The translations under genes and the position numbers were made by a program. A stretch of 64,000 bases of DNA from Dipylidium caninum (lineage: Eukaryota; Platyhelminthes; Cestoda; Cyclophyllidea; Dipylidiidae). The stretch covers positions 1-64,000 of the forward strand of contig QEYB01001479.1 of the NCBI GenBank assembly GCA_017562135.1. The letters run 5' to 3'. Below, piece by piece: positions 1-11,908 of this stretch (positions within the stretch are counted from its first letter, which is position 1; the number at the start of each line of letters is the position of its first letter). The notes below the pieces were generated by a model, which was not told the DNA's origin, searched no databases, and saw nothing but the letters and a program-made list of their open reading frames with translations.

Positions 1-3000
1 ATCGCACGTTGACGATGCAAGCCCGAAGGTGGGAGACGAGAGAAGGGGAATCAAGTTGCCGTCGCTTCATCGTCGAAGGCTCCGGAAGCTAAGTCTGGGT
101 AACATTCGGGCGGCCGAAGTTGGGCAAGACAGGTGAACTGGAGGCTCAGAAACTGCGGAGATGCATGGGGAGATGCCGACAGTTGAAGTGGGCATCGCCC
201 AGACGGCTGCAGATGCGATGTGGAGGCTGCTAGCTGGCACGGGTGCGTCGTCGCAGCAGTTGGAAAGTCTGAGTCCGCCACCGCATTTCCCCGTGACAAG
301 AGCATCCGCGAGAAAGTGGAAGTTCTGGCTGGGAAAGCGTGAAGCCGCCGCAGCGGCAGATTCTGGAGGCGGAAGTATGGCGCGTGCCGACCGTGAGAGT
401 CGGGCAATCGGCGGAGGGTAGGGATACGATTGCCACCGCCGCCTGCCCGAAAGGCGACGTGGTAGTGGAGACCCGGCACGCGGATTTCGGCGGAGGGGTC
501 CGGTGAAGATCGCCCGCGACTTCCACTTCCAAGATGCCGAAGCTGAAGATTGGAAGGACAAGTGGACAGAAGCCGAAGGTGGGAAGTTTGAGACGCCCGA
601 ACTGGAGGCGCGCAACGCTCCCGTGCCCGTCCGTGGAGGTGGGAATACGGGCCGGAGGGGTACGGATTAGCATCTCCCGGGCCTCCGACAGGCGCGAGGT
701 TGATCGTCGGAGACCCCGGACGCGGCGAATGTTTCGCGGGGTTGTGGGTGAATTCGCGCACTTCCACTTCAAAGATGCCGAAAGCTGAAGCATCTGGAGG
801 GAAAGTGAAGAAGCCGAAGGTGGGAGTGGAGACACCCGCAATTGAATGCCGACGTCGGTGTGGCACGCGGAGAACTGACAGCGGTAAACACAAGTTCCCT
901 GGTTTAACTCAAGTTGCCCGACAGCGCACCTGCACGTGAGTGGGAACGGCCGGGGCAGAGGTTGAGATGACCAAGGTGTCCGGTGAAGTGGAGTGCCCAG
1001 ACAGCCCAGTCTGCACCGTGGAGCCCGACTCGGGCGCAGTGGCGCGTGACACACCTTCCTTCGAGCGATGGAAATGCCCCGACGTTTGACGTGGCCCTTG
1101 CCGAACGGTGAGTGCGAACTCGCCTCAAGTTGGCACCGCGCACACCAGGACACTCTCGCCGATGGAGGTGGAAGTGGGTGTCCCAGGCAGCGATCGACTT
1201 GACATGCCAAGCCGAAGGTGGAGGAGAGAAAGGGGATCAAGTGTGCCGCGCTTCATGTGAAGGCTCCGAACGCTAAGTTGGTAAATTCGGGCGAGCGAAA
1301 GTTGGGAGACCGTGAACTGGAGGCTCCCCAGAACTGGAGATGCATGGGGAGATGCCGACAGTTGAAATGGGCTGCCAACAAAGAGGCTGAATGGATGTTT
1401 GGAGTGCCTAGTGAGGCAAGCGGTTGGCGTGAGAGTGAAGTTAGCATCGGACGAGTCTGTTCACGTGAAGATGCCAGAAGTGGAAAGTTTGGTGGGAAGG
1501 TGAAGCCGCCGGAGGGGCAGATTTTGGAGCGGCAAACTACGCGGTGACCGACCCGTGGGAGACTTGGGACTGGAAAGCTACCATTAACAACGAGAAGCCA
1601 GGAGTGCAGGAATGCTACATCAATATGCATCTTATAACGTGCAGATAGCGTCTGGGACAGACGAGTCCACTGTGATCTATGCGCGACAAGCTGGCGCGAC
1701 GGCCAGACGTCGGCGGAGGGGTCGTGAAGGCGCTCCGGACGTGTCTACTTCCATAGAGCCGAGAAGTCGTGAGCCGGCGCATATGTTGCGAGTGCGAAAT
1801 TATTAAAGTTACTCCACTGACGCAAGATAGGACGCGTACGTGCACTTCACACTCACCCACAGCTGCTCAGCGGTAGGAATACGATGCCGGCCTGCCCGAA
1901 GGCGCAGGTCTATATTGACGCACCTATCGCGCACGCTGACGTGTGATCACTGTTATTCATATACACCCCAGCACGCAATATAGAAGAAATGATGCGTGAG
2001 ATGACAGTGTGAAGAAGCCGATAGGTGGCAGATTGAGACGCCGAACTGGAGAGCGACGTCCACTGTGCGTCCGTGCGAGTGGGATCGCCGGAGGGCTCGG
2101 ATGATGCCGGCCTGTGCCTCGAAAGGCGAGGTGGATATGGAGACCCAGGACCGCGGAGAAATATGTCGGCGGAGGGGTCCGGTGAAGGTTCGCCCGACTA
2201 CCACTCTCTCAAGATGCCGAAGCTGAAGATTGGAGGGAAGTGAAAGCAGGAGCCGAAGGTGGGAGTGAAGACCGCCCGAATTGGACGGGGACGTCACGTC
2301 GCCGACGCTGGAGGTGGTTTGAGTGAACGGAGGGGCGAGGTGGACGTGACTTGCCGAAGGCGAGGTGGTATGGGAGACCCCGGACGCGGAGATTTCGGCG
2401 GAGGGGTCGGTGGAAGTCGCCCGACTTTCCCTTCAAGATGCCGAAGCTGAGAAATTGGAGGAAAGATGAAGAAGCCGAAGGTGGGTAGTTGAGACGCCCG
2501 AACTGGACGGCGGACGTCCCGTGCCGTCCGTGGAGGGTGGAATCGCGGAGGGTAAGGATAGATGCCGCCTGCCCGAAGGCGAGGTTGATATTGGAAGACC
2601 CCGGACGCGGAGATTGTCGGCGGAGGGGTCGGTGAAAGGTCCGGCCCGCTTCGCCACATAAAGATCGAAGCTGAAGATTGAAGGGAAAGTGAAGCAAGCC
2701 GAAGGTGGGGTGGAGACGCCCGAATTGGAGAGCGGACGTCACGGCCGACGGTGGAGGTGGGACGTGGACGGAGGGCGAGGTGGGACGTTGACTTGCCGAA
2801 GGGCGAAGGTTGTAGTGGAGACCCCGGACGCGAAGATTTCGGCGGAGGGGTCGGTGAAGTCGCCCGACTTCACTCAAGATGCCGAAGCGAAGATTGGAGG
2901 GAAGTGAAGAAGCCGAAGGTGGAGTTTTGAGACGCCCGCTGAAGGCGGACGTCCACGTGCCGTCCGTGAGAGGTGGGAATTCGGCGGAGGGTAGGATAGA

Positions 3001-6000
3001 TAGCCGGCCTGCCCGAGAGGCGAGGTGATAGTGGAAGACGCCGGACGCGGAGATGTCGGCGAGGCGGTCGTGAAAGTCGCCCGACTTCCAACTTCAAGAT
3101 GCGAAGCGTGAAGATTTGGGGAAAGTGAAGAAGCCGAAGGTGGAGTGGAGATCGGCCCGAAGCTGGAGCGAGACGTTCACAAGTGCGACGTGGAGGTGGG
3201 AAGTGACGGAGGGCGAGGTGGAGTGGACTTGCCGAAGGGCGTGGTGGGTAGTCGGAGGCCCCGGACGCGGCAGATGTCCGGCGGAGGGTCGGTGGGAAGG
3301 TCGCCCGACTTTCACTTCAAGATGGCGAAGCTGAAGATTGGAGGGAAAAGTGAAGAAGTCGAAGGTGGGGAGTGGAGACACCCGCAATTGGATGCAGACG
3401 TCGTGTGGACGTGGCAGGAAGGACAGCGGGTAAAACACAAGTTGCCTGGCTTTTAAACTCAAGTTGCCGAAGCCACCAGCACCTGCACGTGAGTGGGCAC
3501 GGCCGGGCAAGAGGTTTGGATGCCGAGTGTCCGGTGAACGTGGATTTGCCAAGAACGCCATCTGCACGTGGAACCCGACCATCGTGGCGGATGTGGCGGT
3601 GAAAACACTTCCCTTGAGGATCGGAAATGCCCGACGATTGACGTGGCCCTTGCCGACGCGTGAGTGCGGAACTGCCTCAAGGTGGAAGGCGCCACCGGAG
3701 AATCTCTGCCGATGGAGGTGAAGTGGGTGTCGCCCAGGCAAGCGATCGACGTTGACATGCCAAGCCGAAGGTGGGAGGAGAGAAGGGGATCAAGTTGCCG
3801 CGTCGCTTCAATGTGAAGGCTCCCGAAGACTGAAGTTGGGTTAAAACTTCGGGCGAGGCGAAGTTTGGGAGACGGTGAACTGGAGCTCCAGAACTGGGAG
3901 ATGCATGGGGAGACTGCCGACAGTTGAAGTGGCATGCCAAAGGCATGATATGGATGGTGGGGGTGCCTAGTGGCAAGGTGGTCGTCGAGTCAGTGAGTTG
4001 AGCCCGACGGATTTTCCACGTGAAGATGCCGAAGTGGAAGTTTGGGTGGGGAAGGTGGAAGCGCCCGAGGGCAGATTGGGAGGCGGACGTACGCGTGCCG
4101 ACCGTGGCAGGTGGGAATCGCGGAGGTAGGCATACGACTGCCGGCCTGCCCGCAACGGCGGGTGATAGTGGAGGCCCCGGACGCGGAGATGTCTCGGCGG
4201 AGGGGTCGGTGAGTCGCGCCGGACTTCCACTTCAAGATGCCGAAGCATGAAGATTGGAAGGGAAAGTGAAAAGCGAAGGCTTGATGGAGTGGAGAACGCC
4301 CGAACTGGGAGGCGGGGCGTCCACGTGCCGACGGTGGAGGTGGGAGTGACGGAGGGCGAGGTGGACGTGGACTTGCCGAAGGGCGGGTGGTAGTGGAGGC
4401 CCCGGACGCGGAGATGTCGGCGGAGGGGTCGGTGGAGTCGCCCGACTCTAATATATGTTCTTCAAGAGAATGCCGCCGAAGCTGAAGATTGGAGGAAAAG
4501 TGAAGATTTATGTCCGAAGGTGGGCAGTGGGAGACACCCGAATTGGATGCAGACGTCGGTTGTGGACGTGGAGAAGGACAGGCGGTAACACACAAGCTTG
4601 CCTGTGCTTTTAAACTCAAAGTTGCCGCAGCCGCACTGCACGTGAGTGGGAGGCCGGGCAGAGGTTGAGATGCCCAGGTGTCCTTGTGCTGAAGTGAGTT
4701 GCCAGAAGCAGTCTGCACGTGGAGCCCGACTTGATGAGTGGTTGGCGACTGTGGCCGGTCGAAAACCATCTTTCCTCGCTTGAGGATGGAAAATGCCCGA
4801 CGTTGACGTGCCTTGCCGACGTGAGTGCGGAACTGCCTCAAGTGGAGGCGACCACGGAAACTCTCGCCGATGGAGGTGGAAGTGGGTGTGCCCAGGCAGC
4901 GAATCGCGTTGAACCCAACCCGAAGGTGGGAGGAGAGAAGGGGATCAAGTTGCCGTCGCTTCATGTGAAGGCTCCGAAGCTGAAGTTGGGTAAATTCGGG
5001 AGAGCGAAGTTGGGAGAAGGTGAACTGGAGGCGCCAGACCTGGAGATGCATGGAGAGATGGCGACAGTTGAAGTGGGCATGCCAGAGGCTGTGGAGGTGG
5101 ATGTGGAGGTGCCCAGTGGCAAGGTGGTCGTCGAGAGTGAAGTTGAGCCCACTGATTTCCACGTGAAGATGCCGAAGTGGAAGTTTGGTGGGAAGGTGAA
5201 GCCGCCGAGGACAGATTTGGAGGCGGACATACACGTGCCGACGGTGGAATTGGGAGTGGCGGAGGGTAGGATAGATGCCGGCCTGCCTGAAGGCGAGGTG
5301 GTAGTGGAGGCCCCGGACGCGGAGATGTCGGCGGAGGGGTCGGTGAAGTCGCCCGACTTCCACTTCAAGATGCCGAAGCTGAAGTTTGGAGGGAAAGTGA
5401 AGAAGCCGAAGGTGGAAGTGGAGACGCCCGAACTGAGGCGGAGTGTCCCACGTGCTGACGTGGGAGGTGGAGTGACGGAGGCGAGTGCACGTGGAACGTT
5501 GACTTGCCGAAGGGCCGAGTTGGTAGTGGAGGCCCCCGGACGCGGGAGATGTCGGCGGAGGGTGCGGTGGAATGTCGCCCGACTTCCACTTCAAGATGCG
5601 GGAAGCTGAAGATTGGAGGGCAAAGTAAGAAAAGCCGAAGGTGGAGTGGAGACGCCGAACTGGAGGCGGACGTCCACGTGCCGACGGTGGAGATGGGGAG
5701 TGACGGAGGGCGAGGTGGACGTGCGACTTGCCGAACGGGCGAGGTGGTAGTGGAGGCCACGGCGCGAGATGTCGCGGTAGGGGTCGGTGAAGTCGCCCGA
5801 CGTCCCACTTTAAGATGCGAAGCTGAAGATTGGAGGGAAAGTGAAGAAGCCGAAGGTGGGAGTTGGAGACGCCCGAACTGGAAGGCGAACGTCACGTAGA
5901 CGGTGGAGGTGGAGTGACGGAGGGCGAGGTGGACGTGGACTTGACGAAGGGCGAGGTGGTAGTGGAGACCCCGGACCGCGGAGATTTCGGCGGAGGGGTC

Positions 6001-9000
6001 GGTGAAGTCGCCCGACTTCCACTTCAAGATGCGCGAAGCTGAAGATTGGAGGAAAGTGAAGAAGCCGAAGGTGGGAGTTTGAGACGCCCGAACTGAGGCG
6101 GACGTCCACGTGCCGTCCCGTGGAGGTGGGAATCGCGGAGCGGTAGGATAGATGCCGGCCTGCCGCGAAGGCTAGGTGATATTGGAGACCCCGGACGCGC
6201 GGAGATGTCGGCGGAGGGGGTCGGTGAAGTCGCCCGACTTCCACTTTCAAAGATGCCAGAAGCTGAAGATTGGAAGGGAAAGTGAAGAAGCCGGAAGGTG
6301 GGAGTGGAGACGCCCCGAATTGGAGGCGGACGTCCACGTGCCGACGGGTGGAGGTGGAGTGACGGTGCAGCGAGGGCGAGGTGGGACGTTGACATTGCCG
6401 CAAGGGCGGAGGTGTAAGTGGAGACCCCGGACGCGGAGATTTCGGCGGAGGGGTCGGTGAAGTCCCCGACTTCCACTTCAAGATGCCGAAGCTGGAAGGA
6501 AATTGGGAGGGAAAGTGAGAGAAGCCGACAGGTGGGAGTCTTGAGACGCACCGACCTGGAGGCGGACGTTCCACGTGCCGTCCGTCGAGGTGGGAATCGC
6601 GGAGGGTAGGATAGATGCCGGCCTGCCCGAAGGCGAGGTGATAGTCGGAGACCAACTGGACGCGGAGATGTCGGCGGAGGGGTCGGTGAAGTCGCCCGAC
6701 TTCCACGTTTTCAAGATGCCGAAGCTGAAGAATTGGAGGGAAAGTGAAGAAAGCCGAAGGTGGGAGTGGAGACGCCCGAACTGGAGGCGGGACGTCCACG
6801 GTGCCGACGGTGGAGGTGGGAGTGGACGGAGGGCGAGGTGGACCGTGGACTTGCCGAAGGGCGTGGTGGTTAGTGGAGGCCCCGGACGCGGAGATGTCGG
6901 CGGAGGGGTCGGTGAAGTCGCCCGACTTCCACTTCAAGATGCCGAAGCTGAAGTTTGGAGGGAAAGTGAAGAAGCCGAAGGTGGAAGTGGAGACACCCGA
7001 GTTGGAGGCAGACGTCGGTGTGGACGTGGAGAAGGACAGCGGTAAGCACAAGTTGCCTGGCTTTAAATTCAAGTTGCCGAAGCCGCATTTGCACGTGAGT
7101 GGGACGGCCGGGGCAGAGGTGGAGATGCCCGAGGTGTCCGGTGATGTGGAGTTACCAGAAGCCAGTCTGCACGTGGAGCCCGACATCGTGGCCGATGTGG
7201 CGGTGAAAACACCTTCCTTGAGGATGGAAATGCCCGACGTTGACGTGGCCTTGCCGTCGGTGAGTGCGGAACTGCCCCAAGTGGAGGCGACCACGGAAAT
7301 CTCGCCGATGGAGGTGGAAGTGGGCGTGCCTCAGGCAGCGATCGACGTTGACATGCCAAGCCCGAAGGTGGGAGGAGAGAAGGGGATCAAGTTGCCGTCG
7401 CTTCATGTGAAGGCTCCGAAGCTGAAGTTGGGTAAATTCGGGAGAGCGAAGTTGGGAGAAGGTGAACTGGAGGCGCCAGACCTGGAGATGCATGGAGAGA
7501 TGGCGACAGTTGAAGTGGGCATGCCAGAGGCTGAGGTGGATGTGGAGGTGCCCAGTGGCAAGGTGGTCGTCGAGAGTGAAGTTGAGCCCACTGATTTCCA
7601 CGTGAAGATGCCGAAGTGGAAGTTTGGTGGGAAGGTGAAGCCGCCGAGGACAGATTTGGAGGCGGACGTACGCGTGGCCGAACGTGGAGGTGGGAATCGC
7701 GGAGAGGTAGGATAGATGCCGGCCTGCCCAGAAGGCGAGGTGATAGTGGAGGCCCCCGGACGCGGAGATGTTCGGCGGAGGGTCGGTTGAAGTAGTTCGC
7801 GCCCCGACTTCCACTTCAAGATGCGAAGCTGAAGATTGAGGGAAAAGTGAAGAAGCCGAAGGTGGGAGTGAGACGCACCCGAACTGGAGGCGGGACGTCC
7901 CACCGTGCCGACGGTGGAGGTGGGAGTGACGGAAGGCGAGGTGGGACGTGGACTTGCGGAAGGGCGAGGTGGTAGTGGAGGCCCCGGACGCGGAGATGTC
8001 GGCGGAGGGGTCGGTGAAGTCGCGCCGACTTTCCACTTCAAGATGCGCCGAAGCTGAAAGATTTGGAGCGAAAGTGAAGAAGCCGAAGGTGGGGGTGGAG
8101 ACGCCCGAAACTGGACGGCGGGACGTCCACGTGCCGACGGTGGCGGTGGGAGTGACGGAGGGCGAGGTGGAGCGTGGACTTGCCGAAGGGCGAGTGGTAG
8201 TGGGAGGCCAACGGACGCGGAGATGTCGGCGGGGGGGTCGGTGAAGTCGCGCCGACTTCCACTTCAAGATGCCGAAGCTGAAGATTGGAGGAAAGTGAAG
8301 ACAGCCGAAGGTGGGAGTGGAGACGCCCGAACTGGAGGCGGACGTCCACGTGTCGACGGGTGGAGGTGGGAGTGGAAGGAGGGCGAGGTGGACCGTGGAC
8401 TTGCCGAAGGGCGAGGTGGTAAGTAGAGGCCCCGGACGCGGAGATGTCGGCGGAGGGTCGGTGAAGTTCGCCCGACTTCCACTTCAAGATTGCCGAAGCT
8501 GAAGATTGGAGGGAAAGTGAAGAAGCCGAAGGTGTGGAGTGGAGACGCCCGAACTGGAGGCGGACGTCCACGTGCGACGGTGGAGATGGAGTGACGGAGG
8601 GCGAGGTGGACGTGGACTTGCCGAAGGCGATGGTGGTAGTGAGGCCACGGACGCGGAGATGTCGGCGGAGGGGTCGGTGAAGTCGCCGATTCCACTTCAA
8701 AAGATGCGAAGCTGAAGATTGGAGGGAAAGTGAAGAAGCCGAAGGTGGGAGTGGAGACGCCCGAACTGGAGGCGGAGTCCACGTGCGACGGTGGAGGTTG
8801 GAGTGACGAGGGCAGAGAGTGGACGTGGACTTGCCGAAGGGGCGAGGTGCTAGTGGAAGGCCACCGGACGCGGAGATTTCGGCGGAGGGGTCGGTGAAGT
8901 CGCCCGACTTCCACTTCAAAAGATGCCGAAGCTGAAGATTGTTGGAGGGAAAGTGAAGAAGCCGAAGGTGGGAGTCGGGAAAAAAAGACGGCACCCCCCC

Positions 9001-9500
9001 CGACACTGGAGGGCCCGGCGGACGTCCACGTGCCGACGGTGGAAGGTGGGAGTGACGGAGGCGAGGTGGACGTGGACTTGCCGAAGGGCGAGGTGGTAGT
9101 GGAGCCCGGACGCCGAGATGATGTCGGGCGGAGGGTCGGTGAAGTCGCCCGACTTCCACTTCAAGATGCCGAAGCTGAAGATTGGATGGGAAAGTGAAGA
9201 AGCCGGAGATGGGAGTCGAGACGCCCCGAACTGGAGGCGGACGTCCACGTGTCCGACGGTGGAGGTGGGAGTGGACGGAGGGCGAGGTGGACGTGACTTG
9301 CCGAAGGGGCGAGGTGGTAGTGGTAGCCCGGACGCGGAGGTGATGTCGGCGCGAGTGGGTCGGTGAAGTCGCCCGACTTCCACTTCAAAGATTGCCGAGC
9401 TGAAGATTGGAGGAAAGTTGAAGAAGACGAAGGTGAATTGGAGACCCCTGAATTTAATGCTAACGTGTCTGTGCCGACTTTAGATTTTGTTATCGTCTGA
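1..9500 (+). CDS. AHNAK-like giant repeat protein, repeat body (5' end outside the window; frame-broken)
   Basis: AHNAK-family proteins are very large membrane- and cytoskeleton-associated scaffolds built from repeats with MPK-x-K motifs. Here the plus strand encodes about 25 tandem units carrying KMPKLKIGGKVKKPK, ETPELEADVHVPTVEVGV, GEVVVEAPDAEMSAEGSV and SPDFHF. The composition (Val, Glu, Lys, Pro, Asp) and the alternating hydrophobic-charged pattern fit AHNAK. No start codon is visible, so the gene begins upstream. Continuous frames survive at about 4900-5440 and 6890-7676; elsewhere single-base insertions and deletions break the frame every 30-100 bases while the repeat remains readable across frames. 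That pattern suggests uncorrected read errors more than decay, because the nucleotide consensus between breaks is nearly perfect. The final unit diverges (ETPEFNANVSVPTLDFVIV) and reaches a TGA near 9498, or splices onward to the exons after 9588. Confidence 0.8.
4936..5245 (+). repeat. Clean copy 1 of the AHNAK spacer block
   Basis: This stretch reads without a frame break through VGGEKGIKLPSLHVKAPK, LEMHGEMATVEVGMPEA and SGKVVVESEVEPTDFHVK. It is nearly identical at the nucleotide level to 7361-7676. The one clear difference I see is three extra bases (TGTGGAGGTGG versus TGAGGTGG around 5087), which keeps the frame. Confidence 0.8.
7361..7676 (+). repeat. Clean copy 2 of the AHNAK spacer block
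   Basis: Partner of 4936-5245. Together with about 6890-7360 it forms the longest undamaged reading frame in the array. It shows the true spacer content: EKDSGKHKLPGFKFKLPKP, VSGDVELPEASLHVEPD, TPSLRMEMPDVDVALPSV and QVEATTEISPMEVEVGV in that order. Confidence 0.8.
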
Positions 9501-9587
9501 ACACAAATCTGACCAGGTTTGTTTTATTTTTGTATATTTGTGCGTTTCATTTTCCGAATAATTTTTATTATTTTTCGGTATTTTTAG
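9501..9587 (+). other. Possible intron between the AHNAK repeat body and the 3' exons
   Basis: A candidate donor follows GACCAG at 9517 (GTTTGT). A T-rich tract then leads to a candidate acceptor TTTTTAG ending at 9587. The phases do not join without a frame shift: the repeat frame meets TGA near 9498, while a neighbouring frame reads SEHKSDQ up to the donor. Because the array is full of indels, one base error near 9495 could explain this. The alternative is that the AHNAK protein stops here and the next exons belong to another gene. Confidence 0.35.
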
Positions 9588-11416
9588 TTTTTTCTCTTTC
9601 CCGCATCTACGGTCTGACATCGGTTATTTCTGATTCTTCTTCTACTCCTATTCATTCACTTATGCCTGTCGACCGCGATTCTTTTGGTGTTACTGAACGA
9701 AATATCGTTGTTCCCTCCTACCAGCTTCATGTCTCCACGTCTCCGTTGTTTGCTGCCACCTCCCCCTCTTCAATTTCTGGCGACCTTTTGGAAAAACCTT
9801 CCTGTTTTCCTTCTAGTCATCCACCTGCTCCTGCCAAACCGAGTCGCAATTTGGCATATTTAGAGGGGCATGCTTCTCCCCATTACATTTTGGTTGATAA
9901 TCTTTCCGATGTAAATAAACTTTCGTCCCCCGACACTCGCGAGGCGCAATTTGTTACGCCCTCCAAGGGTGCCGCTTCTTCACTGGAACCAGTTTTTTCT
10001 GGTGATCATTATTCCTCCTCCGAGGTGACTCCTTCCGAAGTTGAAAGTTCCTCCCAAGGCGAAAGTATGCATATTACTCCGCGCGACTTTTACGCTCATT
10101 CCACCACTCCCGAGTTGAAGCGCACCTCCTTAGCAGAGCCCATTGATGAAGAATGCCCAGCCATAGTGGAGCGGAAGAAGAAGGATAAGGGCGTCTTTGA
10201 GTGGTTACATTTGAGTTGGCGACGGAAGAAACGAAGAAGGTCAGCTATCAGCAGCTCGAGTGGAGTGGATGACGGCCGTTCGCCAAGCAACACCGGTAAA
10301 AGGAAACCGAAGCAGCATAAACGCAAAAAGCCTGCCATCTCTGGTGTTGCCGGCGCGGGTGTTGAGGATGAAGATTTGGGAATTCAGGCTGATATTGTTC
10401 CAACGGCACACCTCTCCTCCGAAACCTCGCAAGTTCCGAAACATGACCAACCTCGAGACAGGCAGTTCACACCACTGCTGCCAAAGGAAGCTGAACTACT
10501 CCTGGCCGAACAGGAGGCCTTCGAAGTTGACGAAAAGGCGCCGAAGTCACGCAATGCAAAAATGTTTTTCGCGAAGAAACCCACAAAATCTGCCAAACGA
10601 CGTCGGCAGAAACATCAGAACGAATTCGATGTATCATCGCCTCGTTTGCGTAAGCCTAGTAACACACTGTCTAGTGAACTTTTGCAGAGGGAACCGTGGC
10701 AGCACTCTGAGGCGGCTGGTAGTCCAGATTCCAGAGTTGACCGTCACACACCATCCGGATCTCCTTCCCCCCACCACTTTGACGATGAGATCTCAGAGTG
10801 GTTGTCGAGTACTTACCGCACCGCCTACGCGGAGGCGTCACCACTTCGAAAACCACGGCCCTGGAGCACCCTTGACGTTCCGCCTCGAAATTGCACCTTC
10901 CTCAACGACGACCACCTCTTCCCTTACTCTATCACACCGACAAAGCTGCCGAGTTGTCGCTGGATGAGCGATAAGGAGTACGACGTGCCCTACATGGACG
11001 ACGATGCGCTGCCTTTGGACGAGCCTGAGTGGGCACTTGGCGAATCTCGGAGAACATTGACTCTTACTTCCGCCGATGTAGATTTCTGGCGTACAGCGAT
11101 CGCTGAAGGGGAGAAGAGTGACGCTTCTGGTGGTAAGTCTTTAATGCGCTTGGCTTTAATTTGCGAGAGGGCGAGGTAAATTCGGCCCCGAGTCTAATAA
11201 GATGAATTTTCGACAATTCTAGACGGCGGCTGGGCGTCAAAGCCTTACTCGAGGAAGTACAAACATCTGATACCCTTTCATCCCAAGCAGAGAAGCAGAG
11301 ATCATCCTGGTTTCGGACCGAGAGTGCTGGGGTCCCCGCTTGAAGCACCGAAACAGAGTTCTCGACCGAAGTCCCGACCTCTGCCCCATCAGGAAACGCC
11401 ACAATCTTACTACTAG
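9588..11416 (+). CDS. 3' coding exons, probably the C-terminal tail of the AHNAK-like protein
   Basis: Two exons. The first is open from before 9588 to 11132 and ends in phase 1 at donor GTAAGT (11133). A 90-bp intron ends TTCTAG at 11222. The last exon, 11223-11416, continues in frame as DGGWASKPYSRKYKHLIPF to a TAG at 11414-11416 after PQSYY. The product is Ser/Pro-rich and acidic at first. A strongly basic segment follows (WRRKKRRRS near 10220, KRKPKQHKRKK near 10300, and KKPTKSAKRRRQK near 10570) that could act as nuclear localisation signals. There are no AHNAK repeats here. Vertebrate AHNAK also has a non-repeat C-terminal tail with nuclear signals, which makes assignment to the same gene reasonable. 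Unlike the array this stretch has no frame breaks. It could instead be a separate gene. Confidence 0.6.
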
Positions 11417-11881
11417 GCAGTAGGAGACCTCTTTCTTACGGCTAAGGTGGGTCGTTTTCATTCTCCACTTCTTGGTATATTTACGATGGGAGGCGTAACG
11501 TCCAGTGCTTCATATTTTCATCTCTTTTTTTTGCTCTTAGGGAGCCCTTTCGACTTCCCTTTCGTTGCCCCCTTAACCGAATGAGCAAGCAAATGCCAGA
11601 CTTTCGACCAGACTGCCACAAAAGGAATGCTTTAAAGATGAACAATCAGTCAAGTGGCCTGACCTGAACGTGTACATACTTCTGAATGCCGCATGACTCT
11701 ATGTTTGTACGTGCGTGCTTGCGGAGATGTGTGTGTGTGGACAAGAAAGTGAACAAGTCTTTCCTCCCGTCCTCAAGACCAGCAGAGTGCTGAATGATAG
11801 AGAGAGGCGCACAAGCACTACTGAATACCCTACACGCAAATTTCCCCCGTGTACAAAGGACGCCATCCCAAGAGAACCATT

Positions 11882-11908
11882 CTCCTCCTCCTCCTCCTCC
11901 TCCTCCTC
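11882..11908. repeat. (CTC)9 microsatellite
   Basis: Nine perfect CTC units followed by interrupted CT-rich sequence to about 11920. It lies about 470 bp after the stop codon of the 3' exons. Confidence 0.95.

Larger units (their letters stand above)
1..9430 (+). repeat. Two-level coding tandem repeat (201-216 bp unit; longer recurring spacer block)
   Basis: The short unit encodes 72 residues (216 bp) or, in a variant with KMPKWKFGGKVKPPRTDLEAD, 67 residues (201 bp). Its landmark GAGGGGTCGGTGAAGTCGCC recurs near 2173, 2399, 2624, 2847, 5335, 5996, 6449, 6905, 8008, 8888 and other positions. Runs of short units are separated by a block of about 650 bp beginning GKHKLPGF and ending at KMPKWKF; copies start near 883, 3431, 4585 and 7042, and a partial copy lies at 1-420. 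Spacings between blocks are about 2.55, 1.15 and 2.46 kb. Observed unit spacing in the damaged parts is often 218-239 bp, longer than the 216 bp expected, meaning net insertions. Confidence 0.9.

Noticed and set aside
3990..5594. 534-residue minus-strand open frame across the AHNAK array
   Set aside because: It is the antisense of a purine-rich repeat with few stop triplets; several overlapping minus frames show the same Pro/Ser/Arg-rich pattern. The plus strand carries the recognisable motifs.
1..9430. CRISPR array or satellite DNA
   Set aside because: Units are 201-216 bp with no spacer structure and encode a coherent protein repeat, and the genome is animal.
11882..11908. CTC run as a coding poly-Ser or poly-Pro tract
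   Set aside because: It lies beyond the TAG at 11414 and the open frames through it are short and start only near the repeat.
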